A DNA stretch of 64,000 bases from Kangiella sp. Lineage in GTDB: Bacteria; Pseudomonadota; Gammaproteobacteria; Enterobacterales; Kangiellaceae. Location of the stretch: NCBI RefSeq assembly GCF_014762745.1, contig NZ_JABURJ010000052.1, positions 28,517 to 92,516 on the forward strand. The letters run 5' to 3'. The position numbers and the translations under genes were made by a program. Each line of letters opens with the position of its first letter. Positions within the stretch are counted from its first letter, which is position 1. Of this stretch, positions 34,350 to 44,000 are shown one piece after another. The notes beneath the pieces are model-generated. The model was not told where the DNA came from, did no database searches, and saw only the letters and a list, made by a program, of their open reading frames with translations.

Positions 34350-34898
34350 ATGTCTTCTGAGAAAAATCCTTCACAGCATAAGTCTGAATTTCGTGAAGAT
34401 AAAGCGGGGCCACAAGGGACACTGGTCTTCGATTCGAGTCAAGTGGAAAGGATGATCAAAGAGGAAATTCAAAAGTTGGAAGATGATGGAACTAAGGTTC
34501 CAGCCTTACTTGCAACGACTAAGCCGCATGCTGGTCAGGCGTTTTTATTGGAGTACGGTAAGAATGTCATTGGGCGTGGAAAAGGTAACAGTGTAACGCT
34601 GTATGATCCTGCTGCTTCTTCAACTCATGCCCAGATTACCTTCTCCGATGGGCAATGGCGAATTCTCAATTTGTTGTCTTCAAATGGCACCATTGTTAAT
34701 GGTGAAAAGGTTTCTGAGCGTATTCTGTCCTTTGGTGACCGCATTCAAATTGGGCATACTGAGTTTTTGTTTACCTTGGTTGATAGTAGTGAAGCTCAGC
34801 CGCAGGAAGAAAAAGAAGAGATGAACTGGATGCTGGTGGGTTCACTAGGTGTAGCAGCCGTGATTCTATTGGGAGTTCTTGCCTGGCTATTCCTATAA
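34350..34898 (+). CDS. FHA-domain protein with C-terminal membrane anchor
   Basis: 182 aa. A flexible N-terminus contains threonines (GTLVFDSSQVERM), then an FHA domain at about 68-140: NVIGRGKGNSVTLYDPAASSTHAQI and LLSSNGTIVNGEKVSERILSFGDRIQIGHTEFLF, with the Arg, Ser, His and NGT residues that bind phosphothreonine. One C-terminal span (MLVGSLGVAAVILLGVLAWLFL) tethers it to the inner membrane facing the cytoplasm. It sits between the phosphatase and the kinase, so it is the likely reader of kinase phosphorylation. Confidence 0.9.
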   Translation: MSSEKNPSQHKSEFREDKAGPQGTLVFDSSQVERMIKEEIQKLEDDGTKVPALLATTKPHAGQAFLLEYGKNVIGRGKGNSVTLYDPAASSTHAQITFSDGQWRILNLLSSNGTIVNGEKVSERILSFGDRIQIGHTEFLFTLVDSSEAQPQEEKEEMNWMLVGSLGVAAVILLGVLAWLFL

Positions 34899-34904
34899 CT
34901 TTCA

Positions 34905-36626
34905 ATGACTCAAGAAAATGAATTGCGCATAGGGCGCTATAAACTCATTAAAGAAATCGGCCGTGGGGCTATGTCTGTGGTTTATCAGGCTGAAGATCCC
35001 GAAATCGGTCGCATGCTCGCGATAAAACTCCTAAAACACGAATTGGTGGAAAAGGAGGAGTATCGCGAGCTTTTTTTGCGTGAGGCAAAAGCTGCCGGCC
35101 GCCTGGGCCATCCTGGCATTGTGACTATTTATGATGTGGGCATCTGGCAAGAAAGACCTTTTATTGCCATGGAGTTGCTGGAAGGCGAGAACCTGGATGA
35201 TTATCTGCAGAATAATGGGGTATTTAGCCTGGAACAGGCATCTGACTTAGCGAAGCAGCTAACGCTTGCCCTGGATTATGCGCATCAGAATGGTGTTATT
35301 CACCGCGATTTAAAGCCGGATAATATTCTGGTTTTAGATGGCGGAAGACGTTTTAAAATCACCGACTTTGGTATTGCGCATGTCGAGCATTTGTTCCTTG
35401 AAGATGAGGGCGGCAAAAGCAAAGGCAAAATTATGGGCACGCCTGCCTATATGTCACCAGAGCAAATCACTGGACATGGCGTTGATTTTAAGACGGATCT
35501 CTACTCGCTTGGTGTGATTCTTTATCAGGTTACCAAAGGCGAGTTGCCTTTTCAGGCTCCAAATTACGCGGCCATGATGCAGGCCGTTCTACACATGAAT
35601 CCACAGCCAGTCAATATTGTGTCTGAGCAGGGGTTTATGTGGCAGAGCATCATATTCCGTCTACTGCAAAAAAATCCTGATCACCGTTACACTAGCAGTG
35701 ATGAGTTGTTGGAAGAAATCGAAACGCTGGCCAAAGAGCTGACACAGAATAAGGAAGGCTTGGCAGGTATTCGTTTTGTGTCGATGCGCGCTCGCTGGGC
35801 AATAAGTTTATCAGCGGTTGTACTGGTAGTGATGATACTGGGTATGGTCTGGGTCTACAACAAGCAGAATCAGCTGATGAACCAGCTGGTATTTGATTAT
35901 GGCAATTCCATGGTACAGATTATTTCCTCGGAAACCGCGGAGCTTCTGCTACTGGGTGAAGATGTTGCGTTACAGGCGATTACCGTTGATATTGCTGACA
36001 ACTCACAGATTCAGCATCTTTCGATAAGAGACGGCCAGGGGGTTGTCCAAAGTAGCAGTCAGCCAGAACAGATTAACAAGCCATTTATGTTGCCTCAGTC
36101 CAGTAAGCTACAGCAAAATACTCTTGATGCCAAAATATACTCGAATTTGAGTGACTACGATCAAGAAGTGGTATTGTTTGATTCTCCGATAAAGTATCAG
36201 GATAAAGAGATTGGGCATGCCTTTATTGCAATCAGCCGCAGCAATCTTAAAAGTGCTACTCAGTCATCCCTGTTAGCGATGATCATATGGATGTTTTTGA
36301 TTATGTTGGCAGTTTTTTCAGGGGTGTACTGGTTGGCAAATCGATTTATCCAAAGAGTTAACGAAACGCGGCATGTTATTCGGGAGCTAAGAAACCATGG
36401 TCAGGCGGATATCCTTAAAGTGGATACCCACGATGAAGTGGGGCGATTGCAACAGGAGGTCAATGACCTTTCTCAGAAGCTGGCTGGCTTGACACAAACG
36501 CAGTATATAAGCACTAATCCTGATCCTAGCCTACTTGAAACCATTACAGATATGGACAAGACTCTCATCATTTCTCAGGATGAGACGGAAACTGGTGAAG
36601 GAAAAGAGTCATCCAGCAAAGAATGA
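34905..36626 (+). CDS. Membrane Ser/Thr protein kinase with periplasmic loop and C-terminal HAMP domain
   Basis: 573 aa. Kinase domain about 12-275: IGRGAMSVVYQAED, AIKLLKHEL (catalytic Lys), HRDLKPDNIL (about 133), DFGIAHVEH (about 153), GTPAYMSPEQ. A first span lies near 302-322, a periplasmic sensor-like loop at about 325-450, and a second span at about 452-474. A HAMP-like segment follows (NRFIQRVNETRHVIREL...DTHDEVGRLQQEVNDLSQKL), then an acidic Thr/Ser-rich tail. A kinase before two spans and HAMP after them puts both ends in the cytoplasm, unusual for PknB-type kinases, which end in extracellular PASTA repeats. The tail could be the phospho-site bound by the FHA partner. Confidence 0.93.
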   Translation: MTQENELRIGRYKLIKEIGRGAMSVVYQAEDPEIGRMLAIKLLKHELVEKEEYRELFLREAKAAGRLGHPGIVTIYDVGIWQERPFIAMELLEGENLDDYLQNNGVFSLEQASDLAKQLTLALDYAHQNGVIHRDLKPDNILVLDGGRRFKITDFGIAHVEHLFLEDEGGKSKGKIMGTPAYMSPEQITGHGVDFKTDLYSLGVILYQVTKGELPFQAPNYAAMMQAVLHMNPQPVNIVSEQGFMWQSIIFRLLQKNPDHRYTSSDELLEEIETLAKELTQNKEGLAGIRFVSMRARWAISLSAVVLVVMILGMVWVYNKQNQLMNQLVFDYGNSMVQIISSETAELLLLGEDVALQAITVDIADNSQIQHLSIRDGQGVVQSSSQPEQINKPFMLPQSSKLQQNTLDAKIYSNLSDYDQEVVLFDSPIKYQDKEIGHAFIAISRSNLKSATQSSLLAMIIWMFLIMLAVFSGVYWLANRFIQRVNETRHVIRELRNHGQADILKVDTHDEVGRLQQEVNDLSQKLAGLTQTQYISTNPDPSLLETITDMDKTLIISQDETETGEGKESSSKE

Positions 36627-36648
36627 TTATTATGATATGTTTCCAAAG

Positions 36649-36678
36649 CAAAAAGGCTATCGAGAGATAGCCTTTTTT
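36649..36678 (+). terminator. Terminator after the kinase operon
   Basis: AAAAGGCTATC-GAGA-GATAGCCTTTT, 11-bp stem and T-run. It also has a usable A-run on the other side for the convergent LysM gene. Confidence 0.85.
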
Positions 36679-36713
36679 GTGATTAAACACAGAGGGTTAT
36701 GCTAAGTCAATTG

Positions 36714-37658
36714 CTAGAGTGACTCCAACTTTTCTTTAAGCGACTTAACTCTGTCTTTGTAGACCAGCGCCAAATCATCGGATGGATTAATGGCTAGAAT
36801 ACGATCCCAATACATAAGCGACTCGTCTAGCTTCTGATTGCGATAGAGGCGTAGCGCTTTTTGATGGTAATGCTCACTAACTTTATTACGAGTACCCGTG
36901 AAGAGAGCGTTAGATTCAAGTTCAGTACCTGAAACCTGCCAGGCGCTCAATAAAATATTGTAGGACTCATCGAACTTCTCATCATCGGCCAATTGCTTTG
37001 CTTCTGCCAGATCCTGTTCGACATTGAGTGCAGCCAGATTGGATAACAATATTTGCTGACTGGATTCAGACAGGCGGCCATCGTCAATTAAAACCTGTAA
37101 CAGCCCTTCAGCTTCTCCAGTAAGGCCTTCTCGACGCATTTGTCTTACCTGATTTTGAGCCGCAATAATCAGTTTTTCCTGAAGTTCGTTATTGTCAGCA
37201 AGGTTTTCCTGCGCTCGAGCGTACTCTATGGCTTCATAATAGCGTTGCTCAGAAAGCAGATTGTCCATTTCAGTGGTGGGTTGTTCTTCACTTTGAGTAG
37301 CTTGCTCTGTTTTCGCTACAGTCTGCTGTGAGCTTCTGGGTTTAACAAGAATCAAGCCCTTGCTTGGTAATTTGAGTTGCTGGCCGACATATATAGGAGC
37401 CTGCGGTTCAATGTTATTCAGTTCGGCAATTTCAAGGTATCTCTGCGCATTGCCGAGCATCTTCTTAGCTATGGAACCAAGGGTGTCGCCTGAGCGAACC
37501 GTGTATTGGATGGTGTCAGATTGTACTGATTTACCAGAAGTGTAGGTGCGAGAGCCATCGCTGATATCAACGATTTCAACCTGTTCTGCACTTCGATCTT
37601 CGATGAAAGAGCAGCCGCTTAAAGTCAGTGCCAGAAAAATTGTAGTGTAACGTTTCAA
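36714..37658 (-). CDS. LysM-domain lipoprotein with helical-repeat C-terminus
   Basis: 314 aa. The lipobox LTLSGC predicts cleavage and lipidation at Cys16. A LysM domain (about 51-95, YTVRSGDTLGSIAKKMLGNAQRYLEIAELNNIE...VGQQLKLP) should bind peptidoglycan. The remaining part is helical and TPR-like, ending SLMYWDRILAINPSDDLALVYKDRVKSLKEKL. It may link peptidoglycan to protein partners in the envelope. It is convergent with the kinase operon and has no operon partner. Domains sure; specific role unknown. Confidence 0.88.
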   Translation of the reverse strand: MKRYTTIFLALTLSGCSFIEDRSAEQVEIVDISDGSRTYTSGKSVQSDTIQYTVRSGDTLGSIAKKMLGNAQRYLEIAELNNIEPQAPIYVGQQLKLPSKGLILVKPRSSQQTVAKTEQATQSEEQPTTEMDNLLSEQRYYEAIEYARAQENLADNNELQEKLIIAAQNQVRQMRREGLTGEAEGLLQVLIDDGRLSESSQQILLSNLAALNVEQDLAEAKQLADDEKFDESYNILLSAWQVSGTELESNALFTGTRNKVSEHYHQKALRLYRNQKLDESLMYWDRILAINPSDDLALVYKDRVKSLKEKLESL

Positions 37659-37856
37659 GAGAGTTACCTTTTATTCCATGGTGACTTAACCTTAATAAGG
37701 AACGGTAAAGCCAGCAATATAAGTCTTTAAAATCAATATGCTATAAAAAATATCGGTTAATATTATCAAACCGTCTTTTATGACAATGTGGACTAAGCCA
37801 CACTTGTCATATATCCCGTTGTTATACCTTAAATCAGCTGGGGTGGATAGGGTTTC

Positions 37857-38330
37857 CTAATGACGCTTCATGATGCGTTCTTTGGCTTTGTTCCACTCGC
37901 GTTCCTTTTCGGTTGCGCGCTTGTCGTGCATTTTTTTGCCTTTAGCCAGACCGATTTCAAGTTTAACTCGATGACTTTTCCAATACATGGCCAGAGCAAC
38001 GACGGTATAACCCTGCTGTTCAACGCCACGAAACAGTTGGGCCAGTTCACGGTTATGTAACAGTAATTTTCGTGTGCGGGTTGGATCTGCTACTACATGA
38101 GTAGAAGCGGAGATCAAGGGTGTGATATGGCAGCCGAATAGAAACGCTTCACCGTCTTTGAGTAGCACATAACTCTCGGCCAGGTTGACTTTGCCTGCAC
38201 GTATGCTTTTCACTTCCCAGCCCTGTAATACTAGACCGGCCTCAAAAGTATCTTCTATAAAGTAATCATGACGTGCGCGCTTATTAAGCGCTATGGTATT
38301 GCCGGATGGCTTACCCTTCTTTTTAACCAA
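37857..38330 (-). CDS. smpB: SsrA-binding protein
   Basis: Binds the tRNA-like part of tmRNA and delivers it to stalled ribosomes. 157 aa, normal length. Signature stretches: [40 protein letters not shown] (beta-barrel), [11 protein letters not shown] and the basic C-terminal tail [27 protein letters not shown] that enters the mRNA channel. It is divergent from ratA-rnfH, the usual gammaproteobacterial arrangement. tmRNA itself is 4.5 kb away. Confidence 0.97.
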   Translation of the reverse strand: MVKKKGKPSGNTIALNKRARHDYFIEDTFEAGLVLQGWEVKSIRAGKVNLAESYVLLKDGEAFLFGCHITPLISASTHVVADPTRTRKLLLHNRELAQLFRGVEQQGYTVVALAMYWKSHRVKLEIGLAKGKKMHDKRATEKEREWNKAKERIMKRH

Positions 38331-38467
38331 GGTAGATCCTGTGTGGGATTATTGCAAAGTTAGACCGCAATTATAGGCGTCTGAGTGCTATTGCTCAATA
38401 GTTGGTATTTGGGGCTTGTGCAATGTTACAATTGCCGCACTTTTAAACCTGATTTATTAGCTTTTGA

Positions 38468-38899
38468 ATGAAAACCATTCGGCGACAAGCGCTTTTACCC
38501 TTTTCGGCAAAACAAATGTTTGATTTGGTGGATGATATCGAGAAATACCCTGAGTTTCTGCCTGGTTGTAATGATGCCAAGGTTCTGGAAAGAACCGACG
38601 ATACTGTCACCGCAACCTTGTCCGTAGCGAAGGGTGGTTTTGCTAAAGAATTCACTACTCGAAATACTAATAAACCTTATAACAATATTGCCATGGAGCT
38701 GGTGACAGGCCCTTTTAAGCACCTGACTGGTCAGTGGACATTTGAGGAGCTAGGTGAGTCTGCCTGTAAAATTGAGCTGTTAGTTAAGTTTGAGTTTTCC
38801 AACCCACTTACTAATCTTGCTTTTGGCGCAGTATTTAACCAAATGGCCGAATCATTTGTGGATGCCTTCTCAAAACGGGCGCGAGAGGTGTACACATAA
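38468..38899 (+). CDS. ratA: RatA/COQ10-type START-like lipid-binding protein
   Basis: 143 aa with a polyketide-cyclase/START-like fold: [31 protein letters not shown] at the start and [31 protein letters not shown] at the end, the hallmark ends of the family. E. coli RatA was described as blocking 70S assembly, while homologues bind ubiquinone; which applies here cannot be told. Its stop overlaps the ATG of rnfH by one base (TAATG), so they are coupled. Confidence 0.93.
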   Translation: MKTIRRQALLPFSAKQMFDLVDDIEKYPEFLPGCNDAKVLERTDDTVTATLSVAKGGFAKEFTTRNTNKPYNNIAMELVTGPFKHLTGQWTFEELGESACKIELLVKFEFSNPLTNLAFGAVFNQMAESFVDAFSKRAREVYT

Positions 38900-39192
38900 T
38901 GAGCAATCAAGGCAAAATAAGGGTTGAAGTTTGCTATGCGTTGCCTGATAAGCAGACTTTGCTTTCGCTTGAGGTTGAAGCTTCTGCGACTATTGAAAAT
39001 ATCATTAGGCAGTCCGGCATTTTAGAGCTGTATCCTGAAATTGATTTATCAGAAAACAAGGTCGGTGTTTTCAGTAAGCTTGCTAAACTGTCAGATACTT
39101 TGCATGATGGCGACAGAATAGAAATTTATCGTCCTTTAATTGCTGATCCGAAAGAAGTGCGCAAGCAAAGAGCACAAAAAAATAAAGCATAA
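38899..39192 (+). CDS. rnfH: RnfH family ubiquitin-like-fold protein
   Basis: 97 aa, UPF0125. Beta-grasp fold with [36 protein letters not shown], then [44 protein letters not shown], the conserved family end. Function uncertain despite the name. It directly follows ratA. Confidence 0.92.
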   Translation: MSNQGKIRVEVCYALPDKQTLLSLEVEASATIENIIRQSGILELYPEIDLSENKVGVFSKLAKLSDTLHDGDRIEIYRPLIADPKEVRKQRAQKNKA

Positions 39193-39220
39193 AGTCCGAG
39201 TCAATAAGGAAGACAATTAG

Positions 39221-40468
39221 TTGTTACGTTACCTTTATACACTGTTGTATATTTTAGCTGCGCCGCTGCTGTGTGTGCGTTGGGTTTATAAAAGTTTTAA
39301 GCCACCGCAGTACCGTGAACCTTTAAGAGAACGCTTTGGAATTGTTCGTAAAGAAACCAAAGAGAGTATTTGGTTTCATGCAGTATCGATGGGTGAGTCA
39401 AATGCTGCTATTGCTATCATAAAGCGGTTATTGGCCAAATATCCTGATTTAAATATTATCGTTACTACGACAACCCCCACTGGGGCTCGTCAGATTTTTA
39501 ATGGTCTGGGTGATAAAGTTACTCATCATTATTCTCCTTGTGATCTCCCCGGAACTATTAAACGTTTCATTCGTCGTGCCAAACCAAAACTATTGGTCAT
39601 TATGGAAACAGAGTTGTGGCCAAACTGGTTGCATCATTTAAAAGAACAGCAAATACCGGTGATTTTGGCGAATGGACGTTTGTCAGAGCGTTCAGCACAA
39701 AAGTATGAGAAAGTGTTTTCACTTGCTGATGAAATGATGGATGCCTTTGTTAAAGTTTTATCGGTTAATGAGCATGATGCGGAGCGGTTTCAAAGGATTG
39801 GTTTAAATCGCGATAAGTCTGTGGTAACGGGCAATATCAAATTTGATATGGATATCCCGCAGTTTACGGATCATGAATACTATCCTGACTGGATAGATGA
39901 AGCTGTATGGATAGCGGCCAGCACTCACAAAGGTGAGGATGAGTTGATCTTAAAAGCACACCAGTTGATCTGTAATCAAGTGCCGGATGCACGTTTGATT
40001 CTGGTTCCGCGCCATCCTGAACGTTTTGAATCAGTGGCTCGTCTGGTGGAGGAGTCAGGCTTTAGGATGGCTCGACGCTCACAACCATCTGGTTGGAAAC
40101 AGGAAGCTCAGGTATTACTCGGTGATACCATGGGTGAGATGATGAAAGCCTTTAATATATCGAATATTACCTGGATTGGCGGTAGCTTCGCTGAAATTGG
40201 TGGCCACAATCCTATTGAGCCAGCTGTATTGGCTAAGCCGGTAATAACAGGTCCTCATATCTTCAACTTTAATGAAATCTTTTGTGATTTGATTGATGCC
40301 GGTGGTGCGCAAATGGTGAATGATGAGGAAGAACTCGCCGAGTTGGTCGTTGAACTGATGCAAAATACTTCTAAAGCATCTGGTATGGGTCAAAAGGCAT
40401 TGCAGGTCATTGAGGCTAATCGTGGTGCTTTGGATAAAACTGTCAGCGTTATCGAAGGTTATCTTTAA
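39221..40468 (+). CDS. waaA: 3-deoxy-D-manno-octulosonic acid transferase
   Basis: Attaches Kdo to lipid A precursor at the cytoplasmic face of the inner membrane in lipopolysaccharide synthesis. 415 aa, GT30 family. An N-terminal anchor (LRYLYTLLYILAAPLLCV) is followed by REPLRERFGIV, IWFHAVSMGESNAA (with the catalytic Glu), VTTTTPTGARQ, HYSPCDLP, METELWPNWL, GNIKFDM, VPRHPERF, GDTMGEM and GGSFAEIGGHNPIEPA. The start codon is TTG 39221 with AAGGAAG 8 nt upstream. It stands 28 nt after rnfH and may be co-transcribed. Confidence 0.95.
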   Translation: MLRYLYTLLYILAAPLLCVRWVYKSFKPPQYREPLRERFGIVRKETKESIWFHAVSMGESNAAIAIIKRLLAKYPDLNIIVTTTTPTGARQIFNGLGDKVTHHYSPCDLPGTIKRFIRRAKPKLLVIMETELWPNWLHHLKEQQIPVILANGRLSERSAQKYEKVFSLADEMMDAFVKVLSVNEHDAERFQRIGLNRDKSVVTGNIKFDMDIPQFTDHEYYPDWIDEAVWIAASTHKGEDELILKAHQLICNQVPDARLILVPRHPERFESVARLVEESGFRMARRSQPSGWKQEAQVLLGDTMGEMMKAFNISNITWIGGSFAEIGGHNPIEPAVLAKPVITGPHIFNFNEIFCDLIDAGGAQMVNDEEELAELVVELMQNTSKASGMGQKALQVIEANRGALDKTVSVIEGYL

Positions 40469-40500
40469 CGAGTTAATAACGCTGACGTTTCTATCATTTA

Positions 40501-41874
40501 CTAAAAATCTTCCAGTAGTTTGTTAACGGACTGAATATCTTCTTCAGTTAAGGTGCCTGTTGCTGCTTTAAGCTGCAAGCTACTGATCAGATAGTCATAC
40601 TTGGCTCGGATCATATTGCGTTGAGCAGAATATGCGCCACGAGTGGCAATCAACACATCTACAATGTTTCGCGTACCTGCCTGATAGCCTTCCTGGGTTG
40701 ATTCCAATGAGTTGATGCTTGATTCATAGGCACGTTTATTGGCTTCGAATGATTTGATCGCCGTTTGCAGGTTGGTGTAAGCCATGCGGGTGTTCTTTTG
40801 CACCAGCCTATCGCTTTGATCAAGTTCATGCGTAGTTCGTAAATAATTCTGTTTGGCCTGCTCAGTCTGGGCAGAGGTTCTAAAGCCTGAGAACAATGGA
40901 ATGGTTACCGTAATTCCAGCCTGATAACCATCTTGCATATTCAGGGTATTTTGGTCGATATTCTGAATGGGAAAGTAGCGGTCAGTTTCTGTTTCCTGAT
41001 CGGAGTAACTGACACTGAGATCTGCTGTGGGATAGTGGCCACTGCGATTGCGTTTAACTTCTTCTCGTGCTGCGCGAACTTCAAACTGTTTTGCTTTTAA
41101 ATTCAGGTTAGCTTCACGAGCTGCGCGCATCCAGTCATCAATATTGGCGGGGCTCGGAGGTGTTAGAGTCATTTCATTGCCGGCGGCTTCTAACTCAGCA
41201 TAATACTGGCCGGTTATTTCACGCAAACTTTCAATGGCATTGTTGTACTCATTCTCTGCTACGAGTTCGCTGACCTGCGCCTGGTCAAAATTGGCCTGAG
41301 CATCAAGAAAGTCTGTTGCTGTCGATAGTCCCGACTCAAATTGTTCACGCGTTAAGTCCAGTTGTTTTTGTAGTGCTTCTTTTTCGGAACGCGTCGCTTC
41401 CAGAACTTCTTTGCGGCTCAAAGTCTGAAAGTAGGCTTGAGCTGTACGAGTCATTAAATCCTGCAAACTGGCAGCGTGGTTTAGTTCTGCTGCACGAACG
41501 CGTAGTTCAGCCTGCTCCAGTGCAACCCAGCGACTCCAGTCAAACAACGATTGGCTTAGTTGAACTCGATAAGTAGTTGAGTCAACTTCATTGCTGAAAG
41601 GATCGGAAGGACTGCCATCGAGACCCTGACCTGAAGAATCGTTATCACTTCTACCTTTGGTTGCTGTTGCGCTGATTTGAGGTAACAGGTTAGAGCGATT
41701 GATGCGGACGCCCTGTTCGGTTGCTTTCAGGTTTGCTTCGCTAATTTTGTATTGCGGATCATTTTTGAGCGCGTCCTGGTATACGTCCAGAAGATCGGTA
41801 TTAGCTTGTGTGGTAAAGCCACTCAGTGAGAGAACTGCAAGAGTGACCAGTTTCATTGTTGTTGTCGGTTTCAT
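40501..41874 (-). CDS. tolC: TolC outer-membrane efflux protein
   Basis: 457 aa from ATG 41874 (MKPTTTMKLVTLAVLSLSGFTTQA is a clean signal peptide); a TTG at 41904 would add ten residues before it. Two homologous halves, each with long helices and a short beta stretch, form the trimeric channel-tunnel: LLDVYQDALKNDPQYKISEANLKATEQG opens the first half, REANLNLKAKQFEVRAAREEVKRNRSGHYPTADLSVSY opens the second, and the repeat GTRNIVDVLIATRGAYSAQRN is the family hallmark. It serves tripartite efflux and type I secretion. It is divergent from nothing and convergent with waaA. Confidence 0.95.
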   Translation of the reverse strand: MKPTTTMKLVTLAVLSLSGFTTQANTDLLDVYQDALKNDPQYKISEANLKATEQGVRINRSNLLPQISATATKGRSDNDSSGQGLDGSPSDPFSNEVDSTTYRVQLSQSLFDWSRWVALEQAELRVRAAELNHAASLQDLMTRTAQAYFQTLSRKEVLEATRSEKEALQKQLDLTREQFESGLSTATDFLDAQANFDQAQVSELVAENEYNNAIESLREITGQYYAELEAAGNEMTLTPPSPANIDDWMRAAREANLNLKAKQFEVRAAREEVKRNRSGHYPTADLSVSYSDQETETDRYFPIQNIDQNTLNMQDGYQAGITVTIPLFSGFRTSAQTEQAKQNYLRTTHELDQSDRLVQKNTRMAYTNLQTAIKSFEANKRAYESSINSLESTQEGYQAGTRNIVDVLIATRGAYSAQRNMIRAKYDYLISSLQLKAATGTLTEEDIQSVNKLLEDF

Positions 41875-41932
41875 ACCAAATTCCAAAATGGTTGTATTCA
41901 GCAATCGTTATTTTTGCTAAGGGTTATAACTT

Positions 41933-42601
41933 CTAAAATTCAAATTGTTCAGCACGTTTTGCGTTAATTAAATAGGGCAAAACGGTTTCAAATAAAACTT
42001 CTTCGTGCCACTGGTCATCACCGGTACGGGTGATCAGTTTGGCTTTCATCGCAGGTTCCTGACCAACGATACAGAACAGGCGACCGCCAATGGGTAAATG
42101 ACGCTTGAAAGCTTTAGGTAATTTATAAAAGCTTCCTGTTATGGCGATAACATCATAAGGCTTATAGTGAGGCCAGCCAGTGGCGGCATCGCCTTCTTCA
42201 AACTCTATGTTGTCCAGCCCAAGCTCTTGAGTACGTTCCCTGGCCTGCTCGACAAACTCGCCAATGATATCAACGCTGTATACTTTGCGTGCAAGCTGTG
42301 CCATCAGTGCTGTGCAGTAGCCTGTGCCAGTACCAACTTCCAGTACATTATCACTTGGCTGAATGCGTAGAGCCTGAAGCATACGGGCCTCTTCGCGAGG
42401 TGGCATCATGCACTGGCTATGGCCAATCGGAATTTGCGTATCTGCATAGGCTAGTGTGCGATACTCTTCCGGTACAAATCTGTCGCGGGGCAAGCCCGAG
42501 ATCAGATCCAGGAGTTGATTATCCAGCACATTCCATGGGCGAATTTGCTGTTCAACCATATTGAGTCGAGCCTGCTCCAGATCAAACACTGGCTGTTCCA
42601 T
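41933..42601 (-). CDS. pcm: Protein-L-isoaspartate O-methyltransferase family
   Basis: 222 aa SAM-dependent methyltransferase, possibly repairing isoaspartyl residues in aged proteins. Motif I is VLEVGTGTGYCTALMAQLARKVYSVD; PIGHSQCMMPPREEARMLQAL matches the substrate-binding loop, though E. coli Pcm has QTIS.P in this place. GDAATGWPHYKPYDVIAITGS follows. This subgroup, encoded just upstream of tolC in gammaproteobacteria, is often annotated pcm-like, and its protein repair activity is less certain than for surE-linked Pcm. 58 nt separate it from tolC. Confidence 0.88.
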   Translation of the reverse strand: MEQPVFDLEQARLNMVEQQIRPWNVLDNQLLDLISGLPRDRFVPEEYRTLAYADTQIPIGHSQCMMPPREEARMLQALRIQPSDNVLEVGTGTGYCTALMAQLARKVYSVDIIGEFVEQARERTQELGLDNIEFEEGDAATGWPHYKPYDVIAITGSFYKLPKAFKRHLPIGGRLFCIVGQEPAMKAKLITRTGDDQWHEEVLFETVLPYLINAKRAEQFEF

Positions 42602-42780
42602 GGATACCTCTCTTGGTTGGCTAAAGCATAGTAATTATTGGTATTTCAAACAATACAGTAAGTGTAACAGATTATGAAGTGTTAACATCCTGTCAGGCCT
42701 GTGGCAGGATAGCCTAAATCGGTACAGAGCTCGCTTTGTTTGCAAAGACATCAGTAAAGTAAACTTGCTGTGAATATAAG

Positions 42781-43416
42781 GTGATATTCTTGAAGAAACA
42801 ATTTGGTCCGAATGATGTAGAAGTGCTTGGTCATGAGCCGCTATTTGAAGGTTTTTTCCGTATGGAGAAATACCGCTACCGCCACAAGCAATATCAGGGT
42901 GGCTGGAGTCCAGTTATTGAGCGTGAAATCTTCGAGCGTGGTAATGCGGTCGGGGTTTTGCTTTATGATCCGAAACTTGATCGCTTTGTCATGATTGAGC
43001 AGTGCCGCCCCGGAGCTCTGAAAGATAAGCATTCACCCTGGCTGCTGGAAATTGTCGCTGGTATGGTTGAAAAAGGTGAGGATCCGCATGAGGTGGCTCA
43101 CCGTGAAGCCCTGGAAGAATCGCACTGCACCATCAATAAGTTGTTTGAAATGCCCGGTTACTGGGTCAGTCCTGGTGGCACCACAGAATATGTCGATCTG
43201 TTCCTGGGTTTGGTTGATAGCTCAAACTTGGTAGACTATGCCGGTTTGGATGATGAGCATGAAGATATCAAGGTGTTAGCCGTCACGCGACAAGAAATGT
43301 TGCAACTTCTGGCTAATGGCGGTATTAGTAATGCTATGGCCCTGATTGCCATCCAGTGGTTTTTATTGAATGAGCAGCAACTGGATCTTGCTGATAACTG
43401 TTCTCAAGGAAAGTAG
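42781..43416 (+). CDS. nudF: ADP-ribose pyrophosphatase, Nudix
   Basis: Splits ADP-ribose into AMP and ribose-5-phosphate. 211 aa. The Nudix box GMVEKGEDPHEVAHREALEESHC has the canonical G-x5-E-x7-RE-x2-EE pattern except Ser in place of the last Gly. Other family parts are FRMEKYRYRHKQYQGGWSPVIEREIFERGNAVGVLLYDP and PGYWVSPGGTTEYVDLFLG. The start is GTG 42781. It begins the nudF-yqiB-cpdA-parE order known from E. coli (yqiA is absent here). Confidence 0.93.
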   Translation: MIFLKKQFGPNDVEVLGHEPLFEGFFRMEKYRYRHKQYQGGWSPVIEREIFERGNAVGVLLYDPKLDRFVMIEQCRPGALKDKHSPWLLEIVAGMVEKGEDPHEVAHREALEESHCTINKLFEMPGYWVSPGGTTEYVDLFLGLVDSSNLVDYAGLDDEHEDIKVLAVTRQEMLQLLANGGISNAMALIAIQWFLLNEQQLDLADNCSQGK

Positions 43417-43483
43417 TCCCAAGGAAACTAGTATCAAAGAAAGTAGTATCACGGACAGATTACTCATTATTGAATAGGTGCTT

Positions 43484-43960
43484 ATGCGCTCAGCAAGAAA
43501 GTATGTACCAGACTTGAAAGAGTTTATGGCTTTGTGTGCCAGCAATTACCTGAAGTTGAATAAACTGCTCGGTAGTGCTGGCAAATCATTGAGTCATGAA
43601 TCTGATGCTGTTTTGTTGAGTGTTGATAAGCAGCCCGATGTTGTTATTACTCTTGAACAGACCAGCCGCTATACCGTGACCTACCGATTGCGGCAGTTTT
43701 GTAACGCCAAGGCTCCCTATGCTTCAGCGGTCAATCGCGAGTTTCTGGTTCGTCTGTATCACGATGCGCAGATGGCGGAAGTCTTATCAGGTCTTAACGA
43801 AGGTATGTTGCCACCCGTCTATCAATACCCAAATACTGAGATGAAGCAGCCCGATGAAAAGCTTCAACTGAACCGTTTTCTCGGTGAATGGCTTAACTTT
43901 TGTCTACAATTTGGTCAATCTCACACTGCGAATACGACCCACTTAGCGTTTTTGCAATAA
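43484..43960 (+). CDS. yqiB: DUF1249 (YqiB) protein
   Basis: 158 aa conserved gammaproteobacterial protein of unknown function. Family features: YVPDLKEFMALCASNYLKLNKLL, then TSRYTVTYRLRQF and ASAVNREFLVRLYHDAQMAEVLS, and a closing LNRFLGEWLNFCLQFG. ATG 43484 has AGG 5 nt upstream; an in-frame GTG 6 nt earlier is less likely. It stands between nudF and cpdA exactly as in E. coli. Confidence 0.9.
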   Translation: MRSARKYVPDLKEFMALCASNYLKLNKLLGSAGKSLSHESDAVLLSVDKQPDVVITLEQTSRYTVTYRLRQFCNAKAPYASAVNREFLVRLYHDAQMAEVLSGLNEGMLPPVYQYPNTEMKQPDEKLQLNRFLGEWLNFCLQFGQSHTANTTHLAFLQ

Positions 43961-44000
43961 CTTATAAGCGATAATGACTATAACAAAATAGGAGATTGAT

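Noticed and set aside
33534..36626. Type VI secretion regulatory cluster
   Set aside because: Only the phosphatase-FHA-kinase trio is present; no structural secretion genes nearby.
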